A stretch of DNA of 64,000 nt, from positions 1 through 64,000 of the forward strand of contig CAWIGD010000048.1 in assembly GCA_963835165.1 (NCBI GenBank), in the 5' to 3' direction. The notes below the pieces were generated by a model. The model was not told the DNA's origin, did no database searches, and saw only the letters and a program-made list of their open reading frames with translations. Numbering within the stretch: the stretch's first letter is position 1; each line of letters begins with the position of its first letter. Positions 37,429 through 50,116 of the stretch are shown here, piece by piece. Source of the stretch: VAZQ01 sp963835165. Its GTDB lineage: Bacteria > Pseudomonadota > Alphaproteobacteria > Rhizobiales > Xanthobacteraceae. The translations under genes were made by a program, and so were the position numbers.

Positions 37429-37835
37429 GGGGGCTGCGCAATTTCCATCGTCACCCGCGGGCTTGACCCGCGGGTCCATCTTCTGGCGATACTTGAAGAG
37501 GGTCACGCAAGAAGATGGATTGCCGGGTCAAGCCCGGCAATGACGGGCCGGATAGATCGGTCTGAATGGAACGATTGCGGTTACCCGCGGGCTCGATCCC
37601 ATAGGCGCTAAGATAAGCGCGTGTCCCGGGCGCTGCGCAGCATGGAGCGAAGCGGAATGATGCGCTGCAGACCCGGGATCGTTAGGAACACCACCTTCGC
37701 GAAGGTGAGCTTATCTTAGCGCCGATGGGGCTTGACCCGCGGGTCCATCTTCTTCGCGATACTTGAAGAGCGTTCTCGCAAAGAAGATGGATTGCCGGGT
37801 CAAGCCCGGCAATGACGCGGGTAGGGATCGTGCCC
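37429..37835. repeat. 407-bp gap of stacked palindromic repeats
   Basis: Contains CGCGGGCTTGACCCGCGGG copies (about 37455 and 37730), ATTGCCGGGTCAAGCCCGGC copies followed by AATGAC (about 37513 and 37792), and a 120-bp element at 37604-37723 with perfect 15-bp terminal inverted repeats. No gene. Confidence 0.7.
37604..37723. mobile_element. MITE-like 120-bp element with 15-bp terminal inverted repeats
   Basis: GGCGCTAAGATAAGC at 37604-37618 and its exact complement at 37709-37723 bound the element. The interior carries GTGTCCCGGG, CGCTGCGCAGCATGGAGC and GACCCGGGATCG. A related, longer copy in opposite orientation is at 14051-14264. No transposase or clear target duplication is seen. Confidence 0.5.
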
Positions 37836-38873
37836 TCACCGCCGCGCGATGTAACCGCCGAACCGCTTGCGCAATTCCGTCAGGCGGCTTTCGTCCGACA
37901 CCAGCGCCCGGAAGCGGTTGTCGATGTTGTAGGACGAAAGCGGCGCCAGGCCCGCCGGCGGGGGAACGTCGGCGCGCGGCGAGAACGTGCCGGTGCGGCT
38001 CTGCTGCTCCTTGGCCAGATACCAGGTGAGATAGAGCTTGGCGGCATTGGGATGCGGCGCGTCCTTGAAGATGGCGGCGCCGACCAGGAACACCGGCGTG
38101 GGGTCGGCCTGCGAGAATACCGGCTCGATCGGCTTGCCCTGCTGCTTGAGCCGCGGCGTGGTCGAGGTGGAATCGAAGGTCGCGAGCTTCTCGCCCGCGG
38201 CAATGGCGTTCGACACGGCGGCGTGGCCGGTGGTCACGAAGGCCGGCTTCTGCGCCATGTACTTGTCCATGTAGTCCCAGCCGTATTTCTCCACGATCAG
38301 GTTGAACACCGAAAGGCCGGCGTCGTCCTCGGTCGGATCGGTGGTGATGAGCTGGCCCTCGAACCGCGGTTTGAGAAAATCGAGCGCGGACTTCGGCACC
38401 TCGGCGGCGGGCACCAGCGCGGTGTTGTAGGCATAGACGATGGTGTTGACGCTGACCGCGGTGAACGCGCCGTCCTCGTCCTTGTAGGCCGGATCGATCG
38501 TCTCGGCGCCCTCGGGCTTGAACAACATGAGCGCGCCCGCCTTCTTCCATTTGCCGAAATCCTGGATGGTCTGGAAGATCGCCAGGTCGGTTTCCATTCT
38601 CCTGCTTGCGACCTGCTGGTCGATCTTCTGGTTGAGGCCGTTGCTCAAGCCGCCGGTGAAGGCGACGGTGACGCCGGGAAAGCGCTGCTGAAAATCCTTG
38701 ATCCAGCGGTCATGCGACCCGCTCGGCCCCGCGCCGTAGAGCACCAGGGTTTTTTCGAGCTTCGCCTTCTCGTACAGCGCGTCGATGCTTTCGGCATGCG
38801 CCAGCGTCGTGCAACAGCCGAGCGACGCGATGAGCAGCACAGGCATCCGCGGCGGCTTCGACAACGTGCGCAT
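37836..38873 (-). CDS. ABC transporter periplasmic binding protein, Fe3+/polyamine type
   Basis: The 345-residue protein has a signal peptide (LLIASLGCCTTLAHA) and the family pattern KTLVLYGAGPSGSHDRWIKD, FPGVTVAFTGGLSNG, AVSVNTIVYAYNTALVP and a C-terminal RALVSDESRLTELRKRF. These fit the iron(III)/2-aminoethylphosphonate/polyamine binding group. No permease or ATPase is adjacent. GAGGAAACG lies before the ATG. Ligand unknown. Confidence 0.85.
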   Translation of the reverse strand: MRTLSKPPRMPVLLIASLGCCTTLAHAESIDALYEKAKLEKTLVLYGAGPSGSHDRWIKDFQQRFPGVTVAFTGGLSNGLNQKIDQQVASRRMETDLAIFQTIQDFGKWKKAGALMLFKPEGAETIDPAYKDEDGAFTAVSVNTIVYAYNTALVPAAEVPKSALDFLKPRFEGQLITTDPTEDDAGLSVFNLIVEKYGWDYMDKYMAQKPAFVTTGHAAVSNAIAAGEKLATFDSTSTTPRLKQQGKPIEPVFSQADPTPVFLVGAAIFKDAPHPNAAKLYLTWYLAKEQQSRTGTFSPRADVPPPAGLAPLSSYNIDNRFRALVSDESRLTELRKRFGGYIARR

Positions 38874-38967
38874 GGTCGTTTCCTCGCTTCGACAAGTTGG
38901 CTTATCATACATCCTTGGAATTCGCTCGATGGCCGAAAAGGCGGAAAAAACCGGGAGGAGCGACCAG

Positions 38968-40443
38968 ATGCAACGCCACGACGTGGATCGCAGACTGTTC
39001 CTCGGGGCGAGCGCCGTGACGCTGCTCGGCGCAGCGGGCGCGGCGCGCGCGCAAGCGCCGCAAGCAGCGAAGGCAGCCGATGCCGCCGGCGCAAAGATCA
39101 CGCCGCGCGTCGCCGCCTTCATCGCCGGGTTCGAACTCAAGGACGCTCCCGCGCTTGCGGTCGAGCGCGCCCGCACCGCGTTCACCGACACCGTCGGCGT
39201 GATGCTGGCGGGAAGCCGCAGCGAGCCCGCGGCGATCGTGCTCGAACTGGTGCGCGCGGAAGACGCCAAGCCCGCGGTCTCGATCGTGGGCCAGTCGCTG
39301 CGTTCCTCGCCGCAGCTGGCGGCGCTGGCGAACGGCGTCGCCTCGCACGCACTCGACTTCGACTTCACCTACATGCAAGGCCAGTTGGTGGCGCCGGTCA
39401 TTCCGGCGCTGCTGCCGCTCGCCGAGAGCACCGGCGCGACGCCGGCCGAGACGCTGGCGGCGTTCATCGTCGGCTTCGAGGTCGCCTCGCGGCTGAGCCG
39501 CGCCAATCCCAACCACAACGGCGGCGGCGCCTGGCACGCCACCGGCACCATCGGCACGATCGGTGCGGCAGCGGCGTGCGCCCGGCTGCTCAAGCTGCCG
39601 GCCGCGAAGATTCCGGACGTGCTCGGCATCAGCGTGTCGATGGCCGCGGGCGTCAACGCCAATTACGGCACCATGACCAAGCCGCTGCATGTGGGGCAGG
39701 GGGCGCGCAATGCGATTCTGGCGGCGCTGCTCGGCGCGCGCGGTTTCAGCGCAAATCCGGCGGCGATCGAAGGCCGTGGCGGGTTCGCCAGCACCTTCGC
39801 GCGCGGGCTCGAGTGGCAGCCCGACGCGTTCGACGATCTCGGCCGCACATCCGATCTCGCGGAGCGTGGTTTCCGCCCCAAGCGCTATCCCTGCGGCGGC
39901 GTGATCCACACCGGCATCGACGCCGCGCTCAAGCTTCGCGAAGAGCTCGGGCCGCGCGTGGCCGACATTTCCGCCATCAAGGCCGGCATCTCGAAATACG
40001 CCGCCAACCGCGCGAGCGAGCAGTATCCGACCAACACCGAAGCGGCGAAGTTCAATCTGCAATATGTCGTCGCCTATGCGCTCGCGAACGGGCCGCCGAC
40101 GCTGTCGGCGTTCGGCGAGGACGCGATCAACAACGCGCGGGTGAAGGCGCTGGCGCGCATGATTTCGGTCGCGATCGATCCGGCGTTCGCCGACGCGCAC
40201 GAGGATTATCCCACCAGGCTCGCGGTCACGCTCGGCGACGGGCGCACGCTCGAGCAATTGTGGGTCTATGCCAGCGGCACCCGGCAATATCCGATGTCGC
40301 CGGCGCAGATCGAGGACAAGTTTTTGGATTGCGCGGCGCAGGCGGTCGCACCCGACGCCGCGAAGCAGATCCTCGCCACGTTGCGAACGCTCGGCGAGCA
40401 GGAAAGCTTCGCGCAATTCTGGCCGCTGCTGCGTCGGGGCTGA
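38968..40443 (+). CDS. MmgE/PrpD family protein, Tat signal
   Basis: A 491-residue protein of the 2-methylcitrate dehydratase/cis-aconitate decarboxylase-like family: ASHALDFDFTYMQGQLVAPV, the HATGTIGTIGAAAACARLLK segment, and KRYPCGGVIHTGIDAALKLR. The N-terminus carries a twin-arginine signal (DRRLFLGASAVTLLGAAGAA), unusual for a family that is mostly cytosolic, so export is inferred. GGGAGGAG lies 8 bases before the ATG at 38968; an ATG at 38929 is also in frame. The substrate is not known. Confidence 0.85.
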   Translation: MQRHDVDRRLFLGASAVTLLGAAGAARAQAPQAAKAADAAGAKITPRVAAFIAGFELKDAPALAVERARTAFTDTVGVMLAGSRSEPAAIVLELVRAEDAKPAVSIVGQSLRSSPQLAALANGVASHALDFDFTYMQGQLVAPVIPALLPLAESTGATPAETLAAFIVGFEVASRLSRANPNHNGGGAWHATGTIGTIGAAAACARLLKLPAAKIPDVLGISVSMAAGVNANYGTMTKPLHVGQGARNAILAALLGARGFSANPAAIEGRGGFASTFARGLEWQPDAFDDLGRTSDLAERGFRPKRYPCGGVIHTGIDAALKLREELGPRVADISAIKAGISKYAANRASEQYPTNTEAAKFNLQYVVAYALANGPPTLSAFGEDAINNARVKALARMISVAIDPAFADAHEDYPTRLAVTLGDGRTLEQLWVYASGTRQYPMSPAQIEDKFLDCAAQAVAPDAAKQILATLRTLGEQESFAQFWPLLRRG

Positions 40444-40557
40444 ACCGCTTCGTGTCCCGGGCGAGCCCCCGGTCCGCGCGCCGCGCGGCCCGAGGGTAAA
40501 CTCCACGAGACCCGGGACCCGGGGCCAAGCACCGAAAACCGATGGCTGGAATCAAAA

Positions 40558-40586
40558 CGCCGGCCCGCGATATCGCAGGGCCGGCG
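40558..40586 (-). terminator. terminator hairpin between convergent genes
   Basis: A 9-bp stem CGCCGGCCC with its complement and an 11-base palindromic loop is followed on the minus strand by TTTTGATT, so it fits the end of the L,D-transpeptidase gene. Confidence 0.65.
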
Positions 40587-40622
40587 CTTGTATTCAATCA
40601 ATCGGCGAAGGGGGCGGCTAGG

Positions 40623-41288
40623 TCAGTTGACGCTGCTTGCTGCGCTCGCGGCGCGATGGTCGCCGATCGGCCGCACGACCACCTTGGTGCCGACCTTGAC
40701 CCGGCTGTAGAGGTCGATCACGTCCTCGTTGACCATCCGGATGCAACCCGACGATACGCGGCCGCCGATGGTGTCCGGCGCGTTGGTGCCGTGGATGCGG
40801 TAGACCGAGCCGCTGAGGTAGAGCGCGCGGGCGCCGAGCGGGTTGGTCTCGCCGCCGGCGACGAAGCGCGGCAGGTAGGGCTGGCGCTGGATCATCTCCG
40901 GGGGCGGCGTCCAATCCGGCCACTCGGCCTTGCGCTCGACCGTCTTCGTTCCCGACCAGGCGAAACCTTCGCGGCCGACGCCGATGCCGTAGCGCATCGC
41001 CTTGCCGCCCGGCATCACCAGATAGAGATAGGTGTTGGGCGTATCGACGATGATGGTGCCGGGCGCCTCGCTGGTGCGGTAGTCCACGACCTGGCGGCGG
41101 AAATCGTTGCGCAGCGCGCTGTCGTCGGCCGGGTTGGCATAGGCCGGCGCGGCCACCGGCTCACGATGCGGCCCGAACAGCGCTTCGAACGGGTTGAACG
41201 GATTGGCGAGAGCGGTCGTGGAAATGGCAGTCGCGGCAACGATCGTCGCGATCGCGGCAACGGCCTTGAAGCGGGCAAACTTGTTCAT
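40623..41288 (-). CDS. L,D-transpeptidase (YkuD domain)
   Basis: The 221-residue periplasmic enzyme has a signal peptide and a YkuD domain: YRTSEAPGTIIVDTPNTYLY, GYGIGV-type strands, and the catalytic motif YRIHGTNAPDTIG followed by RVSSGCIRMVNEDVIDLY with the nucleophile cysteine. Such enzymes form 3-3 peptidoglycan cross-links or attach proteins to the wall. The ATG at 41288 follows a GGGGG-containing site. Alphaproteobacteria usually carry many paralogues. Confidence 0.93.
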   Translation of the reverse strand: MNKFARFKAVAAIATIVAATAISTTALANPFNPFEALFGPHREPVAAPAYANPADDSALRNDFRRQVVDYRTSEAPGTIIVDTPNTYLYLVMPGGKAMRYGIGVGREGFAWSGTKTVERKAEWPDWTPPPEMIQRQPYLPRFVAGGETNPLGARALYLSGSVYRIHGTNAPDTIGGRVSSGCIRMVNEDVIDLYSRVKVGTKVVVRPIGDHRAASAASSVN

Positions 41289-41520
41289 GACGTCCCCCTG
41301 ATCCCTCGATGTAGGTTGGTCGAGCGGGGGGGCCGGTTGGTTCAAAAGGGTGTGGAGAATTAATCTCACGGATCGGTGAGCGCGCCCGACCCGCCGCCAA
41401 AGGACTGAAATTACTGTAGTTTCTGGGCAAGCCCAGATCGAGCCGGCGGCGCTCGGCAGCACCCGGGCCGGACCGCGGAGCCGGCCCGACGGCACCGTGA
41501 TACCGCCGGGGATGCCCGCC

Positions 41521-42027
41521 TCAGGTCTTGCGGTCGGCGTGCCAGCCGACCACGGCGTCGGCAACGGCGTCGGTCGAGGCGAAGTAGGGCTTGATGTCGA
41601 GGAGCGGCGTGTCGTCGAGACAGTCGAGCCCGACCACGGAAAGCCTGGTTCCGTCGACCCGAACCAGCCTTGCCACGCTCATGGCGATCGGGTTGGGCCG
41701 CGCCGGTGATCGCAGCGCGAATGTGCCGCGCGCAATCCCCTGGCGCCGCGGCACCTGCAGCACCAGGTCGCGGCGCGACCGGTTCATCCAGTACAGCACG
41801 ACCAGGTGGGTGCAACTTTCGACGTTGGTGAGCGCGGCCGCCCAGCGCGGGTCGATGGCGAGGGTGCAAATGGCATCGGACTCGCGCGCGTTCTTGGGGC
41901 AGTCCTCGCGCCGGGTCCAGGGCGTGCGGATGCGGCCGATGAAATAGAGCGAGGCGTCGAACGTGTCGGGCAGGTCGATCGCGACCTCGCCGTCACGGAT
42001 GCCGAAGGCATTATCGTTGTCGTTCAT
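41521..42027 (-). CDS. TsaA/TrmO-type tRNA (t6A37) N6-methyltransferase
   Basis: A 168-residue TsaA-like beta-barrel protein: YFIGRIRTPWTRREDCPKNA, LVVLYWMNRSRRDLVLQVP and the signature TFALRSPARPNPIAMSVARL. Members transfer a methyl group from SAM to t6A at position 37 of some tRNAs. GGAGAACCC precedes the ATG at 42027. It is divergent from the methionine operon across the palindromic operator, which could influence both. Confidence 0.85.
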   Translation of the reverse strand: MNDNDNAFGIRDGEVAIDLPDTFDASLYFIGRIRTPWTRREDCPKNARESDAICTLAIDPRWAAALTNVESCTHLVVLYWMNRSRRDLVLQVPRRQGIARGTFALRSPARPNPIAMSVARLVRVDGTRLSVVGLDCLDDTPLLDIKPYFASTDAVADAVVGWHADRKT

Positions 42028-42129
42028 GGGTTCTCCGGGGCGCGCGCCAGAGATGTCATGCCCGGCCGGACCCGGCAATGACTGCTTGGGCGGGCTGCCC
42101 ACTCCGATCTTGCAATCTTCGGTTAAAGG

Positions 42130-42147
42130 CATAAAGATATCTTTATG
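42130..42147. promoter_or_regulatory. perfect 18-bp palindrome, candidate operator
   Basis: CATAAAGATATCTTTATG lies 50 bp before the ArsR-methyltransferase gene and about 100 bp from the divergent TrmO start. AT-rich and perfectly symmetric in a GC-rich genome, it is the expected kind of site for the adjacent ArsR-type regulator, probably autoregulatory and controlling metF and metH. Binding is inferred. Confidence 0.7.
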
Positions 42148-42197
42148 TCCTCCCCAGAAGGGGTGGGGCCGGTCCAACCGAGAGTCAGGCCCACGTC

Positions 42198-43199
42198 ATG
42201 CCCACCGTTGCCCACCTGCCTTTCGAGACCCTCAATGGCACGCTCAAGGCCGCCGGCGAGGCCACGCGCCTGCGCATCCTCGCCTTGCTGGCGGAGGCGG
42301 AGCTGACCGTATCGGATCTCACCGCCATCCTGCGCCAATCGCAGCCGCGCATCTCGCGCCATCTGCGGCTGCTGGCGGAAGCCGGGCTGGTCGAGCGCTT
42401 CCGCGAAGGGTCGTGGGCCTTCTTCCGTCTGGGCGAGGGCGGCGGCGCGGCGACGCTCGCGCGCGAGCTCATTTCACGCCTCGACCCCGACGACGCCACG
42501 CTCGGGCGCGACCGCGAGCGCCTGTTCGCCGTGCGGACGCAACGCGCGGCCGCGGCGCAAGCCTATTTCGGTCGCCACGCCGCGCAGTGGGACCGCATTC
42601 GCAAGCTCCATGTCGCCGACGAGGCGGTGGAGGACGCGATCCGCGCCGCCCTCGCCGATGTCCCGATGCGCACGCTGCTCGATCTCGGCACCGGCACCGG
42701 GCGCATGCTCGAGCTGTTCGGGCCGCGCATCGAGCATGGCCTCGGCCTCGACCTTTCGCTCGACATGCTGGCGGTGGCGCGGGCGCGGCTCGATCACGCC
42801 GGACTGCGTCACTGCAGCGTGCGCCAGGGCGACATCTACGACCTCGCGCTGCCGAAGGACACCTTCGACGTCGTCATCGTCCATCAGGTGCTGCACTTCC
42901 TCGACGACGGCGCGCGCGCGATCCACGAGGCGGCACGGGTGCTGCGACCCGGCGGCCGCCTGCTGGTCGTCGATTTCGCTCCGCACGATCTCGAATTTCT
43001 GCGCGACGAGCACGCCCACCGGCGGCTGGGCTTCGCGCCCGATACCGTGGCGCAGTGGATGAAGGCCGCCGACCTCGAGGTCGTGCTGCAGAGGAGCCTT
43101 GCGCCGGAGCCGACCTCCGATGGCAAGATCGCGGTCTCGCTCTGGCTCGGGCGCGATCCGCGCATCGTGCTGGCCACCGCCGCGCGGGAGGTGGCGTGA
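42198..43199 (+). CDS. ArsR-family regulator fused to a SAM-dependent methyltransferase domain
   Basis: The 333-residue protein joins an N-terminal ArsR winged helix (about residues 10-85: LTVSDLTAILRQSQPRISRH) to a class I methyltransferase domain (LLDLGTGTGRMLELFGP, LDLSLDMLAVARARLDHAG, DVVIVHQVLHFLDDG). Regulators of this form in proteobacteria sense methionine-cycle metabolites such as S-adenosylhomocysteine (SahR-like group; recalled, not checked). Its stop overlaps metF (TGATG), so regulator and targets form one operon behind the palindrome at 42130-42147. Confidence 0.88.
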   Translation: MPTVAHLPFETLNGTLKAAGEATRLRILALLAEAELTVSDLTAILRQSQPRISRHLRLLAEAGLVERFREGSWAFFRLGEGGGAATLARELISRLDPDDATLGRDRERLFAVRTQRAAAAQAYFGRHAAQWDRIRKLHVADEAVEDAIRAALADVPMRTLLDLGTGTGRMLELFGPRIEHGLGLDLSLDMLAVARARLDHAGLRHCSVRQGDIYDLALPKDTFDVVIVHQVLHFLDDGARAIHEAARVLRPGGRLLVVDFAPHDLEFLRDEHAHRRLGFAPDTVAQWMKAADLEVVLQRSLAPEPTSDGKIAVSLWLGRDPRIVLATAAREVA

Positions 43200-44160
43200 T
43201 GCCGGCCGAGACCCGCGCCAGCCGTTTCGTGAAAAACGGGCGTGAACCGGCGGACGAACAGCGCCGCATCCGCGTCTCCTTCGAGTTCTTCCCGCCGAAG
43301 ACCGAGGAAATGGAAAAGACGCTGTGGGACTCGATCACGCGGCTCGCGCCGCTCAAGCCCAACTTCGTCTCGGTCACCTATGGCGCCGGCGGCTCCACCC
43401 GCGAGCGCACGCACGCGACCGTCAAACGCATCCTCGGCGAAACCGCGCTCACGCCCGCGGCCCATCTCACCTGCGTCGCCGCCACCTGCGACGAGATCGA
43501 CGCCGTGATCCGCAGCTATTGCACGGCGGGCGTGCGTCACATCGTGGCGCTGCGCGGAGATCCGATCAGCGGTCTCGGCGAGCGCTACGCGCCGCATCCC
43601 GGCGGCTACCGTAACGCCGCCGATCTCGTCGCCGGCATCAAACGCCTGGCCGAGGTCGAGGTCTCGGTGTCGGCCTACCCGGAAAAGCATCCGGACAGTC
43701 CGACGGTCGAGGCCGATCTCGACATGCTCGCGGCCAAGGTCGATGCCGGCGCGACGCGCGCGATCACCCAATTCTTCTTCGAGAACGACAAGTACTTCCG
43801 CTATCTCGACCGTGTACGCGCCCGCGGCATCGACGTGCCCATCGTGCCCGGCATCCTGCCGGTGCAGAATTTCAAGCAGACCAAGTCGTTCGCGGCGCGC
43901 TGCGGCGCCTCGGTGCCGGATTGGCTGGCCGACCGCTTCGACGGCCTCGATGACGACGCGGCCACCCGCAAGCTCATTGCCGCCGCGGTTGCCGCCGAAC
44001 AGGTGCTCGATCTCGTCGACCGCGGCGTCACCGATTTCCACTTCTACACCATGAACCGCGCCGATCTGGTTTACGCGGTCTGCCATCTGCTCGGGCTGCG
44101 GCCGAGCCGCCCCTCCGACCATGCACAGGCTGTGGCGGAGAAGGTGAGGGGGGTCGGCTG

Positions 44161-44161
<1 letters not shown>
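43199..44161 (+). CDS. metF: methylenetetrahydrofolate reductase
   Basis: A 320-residue TIM-barrel flavoprotein that reduces 5,10-methylene-THF to 5-methyl-THF for methionine synthesis. The N-terminal VSFEFFPPKTEEMEKTLWDS, then VTYGAGGSTRERTHATVKRI, HIVALRGDP and AITQFFFEND are family hallmarks. The extra ~20 N-terminal residues are unremarkable. It overlaps the regulator at its start and metH at its end (TGATG each), so supply of methyl-THF and its use are coupled. Confidence 0.97.
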
Positions 44162-47904
<3,743 letters not shown>

Positions 47905-48049
47905 CCGCGACTGGCTTCCGATTGGCTCTGCGTCGCCGTGCTCGCGGTCCCGCGCATTGCGCGGCGTCTAAGCGCCGGTCTGATTGAGATGTCCCACTTG
48001 CTGGCGACGGAGCCCACGCGTCGTCAAGCGCAGCATCAAAAAATGCAAA

Positions 48050-48074
48050 CACCGGAGAGCTGCGCTCTCCGGTG
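48050..48074 (-). terminator. Rho-independent terminator, minus strand
   Basis: A perfect 11-bp stem (CACCGGAGAGC and complement) with loop of three, followed on the minus strand by TTTGCATTTTTTG. It lies 44 bp after the small membrane-protein gene and also faces the end of metH. Confidence 0.8.
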
Positions 48075-48118
48075 CGTCAAGCAAGTCGGGATCTGGCGTT
48101 ATCCGTGGATACTCGAAC

Positions 48119-48202
48119 TCAAAACGCGCCCAGCAGGATTGCACCGACGAACGCGAATACCGCGAAAACAGCCAGTACATTGAGCCTTAAGGCAAGGTCC
48201 AC
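48119..48202 (-). CDS. 27-residue single-span membrane peptide
   Basis: The product is only 27 residues: MDLALRLNVL, then a hydrophobic stretch AVFAVFAFVGAILLGAF. The GTG start has a perfect AAGGAGG site with good spacing, and a strong terminator follows, so expression is likely. Similar tiny membrane peptides exist in related genomes (from memory). Function unknown. Confidence 0.6.
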   Translation of the reverse strand: MDLALRLNVLAVFAVFAFVGAILLGAF

Positions 48203-48489
48203 GTTGCGTCCTCCTTGGACAGATCGTGGAGCAAGTGTAGCAGAGATCAAGTTAAGTTCTAATGACAATCAATATTGCACTGCCAAAAGCGCGCGCACGG
48301 CTGCGCTCGACCGCCGCGTCGCGCACCAACAGCTTGAAACTGTCGAGACAAAAAGATTCACAAGATGGGTGTTGATGACTCATAAGAATTATTTTTACGA
48401 AGGATATTTCCCCTTTCACAAGCGTCTGAGCGGTGCGGAATGCAAAAATAGTACCTGACAAACCATCGAGTTAGTTCATTGACTTCGCG

Positions 48490-49762
48490 TCAGCCGCATT
48501 CGCTGCGCGCGATGGCGCGCTCGAGCAGCGCAGCTACGGAAAGCGCGAACCGGTCGCGGCCGAACCGCGCCACGATCTGCACGCCGAGCGGCAGACCGTC
48601 AGCATCCGACAGTCCCGGGACGTTGACGCACGGCGTGCCCAACAAGGTCCAGAGCCGGTTGAACGTCGGCTCGCCGGTCGAGCCGAGTCCCTTCGGTGCG
48701 GCTCCCGGTGCCGAGGGCGTGAGCATCACTTCGCCGTCGGCAAGCAGATCGATGAGCGCCCTGCGCGCGCGGCGGGTGGTGCGGCGGGCGTCATCGTACG
48801 TATCGGCATCGATGGTCGCGGCCTCGTCGAGCTGTGCGCGCAGGACCGGACCGAGGCGATCGCGATAACCGTCGTATTCGAACGCGAGCGCGCGGAACGC
48901 CTCATAGCCTTGCACGACACGATGCGCGCGCATGGCGTCGGCAAAGATCGGAGGCAGGTCCAGGTCCTTGATTCTCGCGCCCGATCGTTCCGCCGCGCGC
49001 GCGGCGCGCTCGACGGCGCCTCTGCATTGCCGTGCTCGCTTCATGCCATAACGGTGTGCGCACGAGAGCGACGACCGCCGCCGCCGGCGGTCGTCCATCG
49101 ACCCGCAGATCGCGACCGCTCATCGCGGCGGCGGCGAATGCAATATCGGGCACGCTCGCGCCGAACAGCCCGACCGTGTCGAGCGACCACGAGAAGCACT
49201 TCATCCCGACCGTCGGCAGCAGCCGATAGGAGGGCTTGAAGCCGGCGACGCCGCAGAAGGCGGCGGGGCGGATGACCGAGCCCCCGGTCTGGCTGCCGAG
49301 CGCCAGCGGCAGCATGCCGGCCGCCACCGCCGCGGCCGAACCCGATGACGATCCGCCAGGCGTGTGGGCACGATTGCGTGGATTGCGCGTGGGCGCGGGC
49401 TCAAGCGAAGCAAATTCGGTGGTGACGGTCTTGCCCAGGACGAGCCCGCCCGCGCGTTGGATCAGCATGACCATCGCCGCGTCGGTCTTCGGCCGGTGGC
49501 CGGCATAGATCGGCGAGCCGTACGCGGTGGGCAATTCCGCCGTGTCGAAGATGTCCTTGACGCCGATGGGAAGCCCACGCAGCGGCAGCAGCGCGCGCTG
49601 CGGCTCTTCGGCTCGCTGCCGTGCCGCGTCGATGCCGAGCGCGGCGAAGGCGCCGATGTCGTTCTCGTGCGCGGCGATGGCCTCGGCGCAGAGTTCGACC
49701 ACGGCGCGCGGTCGAAGGGTGCCGGCCTCGATCCGGCGGGCAAGCTCGAGCGCAGAGAGCAT
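48490..49762 (-). pseudogene. amidase-signature family gene with one-base insertion
   Basis: The first ~240 residues have the amidase signature: lysine in LPIGVKDIFDTAELPTAYGS and the Ser-cisSer region TPGGSSSGSAAAVAAG followed by GSQTGGSVIRPAAFCG. After AMQ an extra base near 49017-49025 shifts the frame; the neighbouring frame then continues GAVERAARAAERSGARIKDL to the stop at 48490 with the expected C-terminus (PCVNVPGLSDADGLPLGVQI). It overlaps the DUF2798 gene (TGATG). Substrate unknown; possibly a sequencing error. Confidence 0.85.
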
Positions 49763-49995
49763 CAGTACCGGCCGTCGATCAGCGCGACGATCCGCTCGGG
49801 CAGCCGGCGTGCGGGCGGAAGGATGAGAAACGCGGTGATCGCCGCTGTCGGCCGGGCGAGCAAACGGGCCTTGACCCTTTTACCCAGGACACCGGCTCGC
49901 CAGCCGAGATCGAGCACGGTGACGACAAACGTGACGATCGGCACCATCACGCTCGACATCAACGCTGCCAGGATCAGTCCGGGCTTGGCTGCCAT
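49762..49995 (-). CDS. DUF2798 small membrane protein
   Basis: The product has 77 residues with two hydrophobic segments: LILAALMSSVMVPIVTFVV and, after a basic loop, RPTAAITAFLILPPARRLPE. The pattern fits DUF2798 proteins. GGGGAG lies about 8 bases before the ATG at 49995; an earlier in-frame ATG at 50034 lacks a site. Its stop overlaps the amidase start (TGATG), so the two are translationally coupled. Function unknown. Confidence 0.7.
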   Translation of the reverse strand: MAAKPGLILAALMSSVMVPIVTFVVTVLDLGWRAGVLGKRVKARLLARPTAAITAFLILPPARRLPERIVALIDGRY

Positions 49996-50116
49996 GCTTG
50001 CGATTCTCCCCGCCGCTCCTGTTTCCTTAACCATATCGCGAGCCGCGGACCAGCGGCATGCGGCGCGGCGGGATCTTTGAAGAGTCGTTAACAAAGTCCC
50101 ACGCATTGTCCCGGCC

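Noticed and set aside
37812..40499. 895-codon plus-strand frame across the binding-protein and MmgE/PrpD genes
   Set aside because: GC-rich shadow spanning two real genes on different strands; composition is Arg/Ala/Gly noise.
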